Origin: Flavobacteriales bacterium
GTDB taxonomy: Bacteria; Bacteroidota; Bacteroidia; Flavobacteriales; PHOS-HE28
Length of the DNA stretch: 7,990 nt
Direction of reading: 5' to 3'
Assembly (NCBI GenBank): GCA_008016945.1
Contig: SSGN01000052.1
Coordinates: 1-7,990 of the forward strand
Shown here piece after piece: positions 6,174 through 7,990 of the stretch (positions are counted from its first letter, which is position 1; each line of letters starts with the position of its first letter). Below the pieces are notes generated by a model. It was given only the letters and a program-made list of their open reading frames with translations, searched no databases and had not been told where the DNA came from. A program made the position numbers and the translations under genes.

Positions 6174-7990
6174 TCAACCCTTGCCCTCCGGATCCTTCTC
6201 CCACCACCGCACCACCTTGTCATCCACCGGCCGGTAGTCCACGCCCAGGGCAGCGAAGTACTTCTTCGCCAGCTTGATCTTGCGCTTCTCGTGGCCCCAT
6301 TGCAGGTTCTCCACAATGGTGGTGCCCTTGGTTTCGCGCACCAGTTCCAGCAGCACTTCCGGCTTCTGTTCACCCTCGCGCAGCACGCCCCAGTCCGGGT
6401 TGTAGTTGCCGATGATCCGGGGCATGCCGATCTCGAAGTTGGCCGGGAACTTCAGGTAGCCCTGCACTTTGCCGTCCTCGTTGAGCCGTAGCTGGACGAA
6501 GTGCTTCTCCACGTCGCTGTCCACCTGCACCATGTCGTACATGCTCGCTTTCGAGCCTTCGATCAATTCCTTCTGCGCGTACTTCTTCTCGGGCGGGAAC
6601 AGGTTTTCCAGGTCGGCTTCCTGCTTCTCCTTCTTCAAGTGGTATTGCACACGTTCGGCGATGTGGTCCGCCAGCAGCTCGCGGATGGTGCGCACGAACA
6701 CCCCGCTGAAACCTTCCGGATTGCGGAAGACCCACTTCTTCTTCTCGGCGCTCATCCGCTCGAAGATGGCGCGCACGGTGCGGCGTGTCAACCGCGTTTC
6801 CTGCGCGGCACGGTCGATCAGGTTGAAGACCGGGTGCGTGGCCTGTGCTTCCAGGCGCGTGCTCGGAGCGTTGCGGTTCTCCTCGCGGAGCTGGAACTGG
6901 TGCTGCTCACCAACGCCCAGTTCGCCTTTGTCCCCGAAGAGGACACGCGCCTCACCGCCTTCGCCGTCGATCCCCACCACTTTGTAGCCTTTCAACCGGG
7001 GCTCGTTGAGCTTGCGGGCCAGGTCATCGCCGGTCCGGAACCATTGCGTGCTGCTCCGGCTTTCACCGGCGGTATTGCTGATGCTCACATCCAGTTTGGC
7101 GAGGCCCGCGCTCACCTGCTGCAGTTCCACGCTGATGGTGCTCAGCACGAATTCACCGCGTGTCACCACGATGTGCGGTTCGGGGAACTGCTCGGCGTTC
7201 AGCCTGGCCACGCAGGCGTCCACCACGGCGGCCGGGTCCACCAGGATCTCGTACTCGGCCTGCTGCATCAGCCGGTCCCAGAAGGCCCGGAAGGCCTTGC
7301 TCCGGTACAGCTTGTCGTTGCGTTTGGCCGCGGATCGCCGGGCGTTGGTGGGTTTCGGCGGTGCCAGCTGGCCGGCCTCGGTGTACTCCTTCTGCAAGGC
7401 ATCGGCGAAGCGCTCGTAGCTCTCGTTGGCCACCACGGTGAGCACGTTCACCTGCTCGGTCATTACGCGCTGGCCGTTTTGGTCCACGCACAAGCGCAGG
7501 CCGCGGCCGATCTCCTGCCGCTTCTTGGCCTCGCTCGTGGTCTGGTTCAGGGTGCAGATCTGGAACACGTTCGGATTGTCCCAGCCTTCCTTCAGCGCGC
7601 TGTGGGCGAAGATGAAGCTCACCTTCTCGTCCAGGTTCAGCAGGCGCTCCTTGCCCTTCATGATCAGCTCGTAGGCCGCCTTCTCCGCTTCCTTGTCGGC
7701 CTTGGTCTTCTGTTCTTCCTCGATGGCCGTGTCCGTGAACTGCTCCGGCTGACCGCGCGCCGCCTTCTTCTTGGCGAAGTAGGCCTCGCGTACCTGCTCG
7801 GCCTTCCAGCCCTTCCAGTACGGGTATTCCTTTTTCAACTTTTCGAAGGCCTCATCGAAGAGTCGCCGGATGAGCCCGTTCTCGGCCACGTAGTTGTCCA
7901 CGCGATCGATGAAGAAGAGCGAGAGCACCTTGATCCCGAGCGGCAGCAGTTTCTTCTGCTTGTCGAAGTGGTGCTTGATCGTCTCCTCGA
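6174..7990 (-). CDS. res: type III restriction endonuclease Res subunit, C-terminal part
   Basis: Res is the ATP-dependent translocase/nuclease subunit of type III restriction-modification, which works with a Mod methyltransferase to cut foreign DNA. The frame is open to the window edge, so the in-window GTG at 7928 is internal; about 604 residues are visible and the Walker A region is missing. Using window residues, GIKVLSLFFIDRVDNYV (18-34) is a typical Res segment. SFIFAHSALKEGWDNPN (about 124-140) and QEIGRGLRL (158-166, helicase motif VI) follow. The C-terminus holds NPDWGV (Asp532) and VRETKGT (Glu552, Lys554), the PD-(D/E)XK nuclease site, so the catalytic residues look intact. It ends WWEKDPEGKG at a TGA that touches the ATPase remnant. 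Mod is expected upstream, outside the window. Other helicase-nuclease defence proteins share this layout, but the motif set fits type III Res best. Confidence 0.92.
   Translation of the reverse strand, partial: EETIKHHFDKQKKLLPLGIKVLSLFFIDRVDNYVAENGLIRRLFDEAFEKLKKEYPYWKGWKAEQVREAYFAKKKAARGQPEQFTDTAIEEEQKTKADKEAEKAAYELIMKGKERLLNLDEKVSFIFAHSALKEGWDNPNVFQICTLNQTTSEAKKRQEIGRGLRLCVDQNGQRVMTEQVNVLTVVANESYERFADALQKEYTEAGQLAPPKPTNARRSAAKRNDKLYRSKAFRAFWDRLMQQAEYEILVDPAAVVDACVARLNAEQFPEPHIVVTRGEFVLSTISVELQQVSAGLAKLDVSISNTAGESRSSTQWFRTGDDLARKLNEPRLKGYKVVGIDGEGGEARVLFGDKGELGVGEQHQFQLREENRNAPSTRLEAQATHPVFNLIDRAAQETRLTRRTVRAIFERMSAEKKKWVFRNPEGFSGVFVRTIRELLADHIAERVQYHLKKEKQEADLENLFPPEKKYAQKELIEGSKASMYDMVQVDSDVEKHFVQLRLNEDGKVQGYLKFPANFEIGMPRIIGNYNPDWGVLREGEQKPEVLLELVRETKGTTIVENLQWGHEKRKIKLAKKYFAALGVDYRPVDDKVVRWWEKDPEGKG

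Overview
The window is GC-rich bacterial DNA with every supportable gene on the minus strand, so transcription runs from high to low coordinates. A member of the Bacteroidota with a high-GC genome is the best guess. The one clear promoter element is an exact Bacteroidota-type -7 box (TATCTTTG, fitting TAnnTTTG), no start codon has an obvious Shine-Dalgarno site, and the start codon of one gene sits almost directly on the -7 box. The lineage is an inference from promoter style and protein flavour, not proven.

Layout in transcription order. (1) 7990-6174: the C-terminal part of a type III restriction endonuclease (Res) subunit, with helicase motif VI and a PD-(D/E)XK nuclease; its N-terminus, and any Mod partner, lie beyond the window. 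(2) 6173-5896: a non-coding gap that begins, directly at the res stop codon, with a frameshifted remnant of the 3' end of an ATPase gene, followed by a 9-bp-period tandem repeat. It ends with a perfect palindrome and promoter in front of the next gene. (3) 5895-4471: an intact AAA-type ATPase with a DUF4143 C-terminus. Its last ~18 codons and 3' flank are the second copy of the sequence in (2). (4) 4389-3835 and 3838-2126: a LemA-family membrane protein and a DUF2207 membrane protein with a glycine-rich tail, overlapping by ATGA. (5) 2092-1838: a broken HicA/YcfA-type toxin gene with an in-frame TAA and an extra block of about six codons. (6) 1841-1359: an unrecognised 160-residue protein whose ATG overlaps the hicA stop and whose frame stays open for 63 codons beyond its own TGA. 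(7) A stretch with no recognisable gene, then 913-1: the N-terminal 304 residues of a malic enzyme, cut by the window edge.

The upstream half looks like a defence-associated or accessory area (type III Res, DUF4143 ATPase, toxin remnant, repeats) next to housekeeping functions (LemA/DUF2207, malic enzyme). I see no complete new multigene system. The most informative signals are the duplicated ATPase 3' end abutting the res stop codon, the decayed hicA joined to an unknown Cys-containing ORF, and the palindrome embedded in the ATPase promoter.
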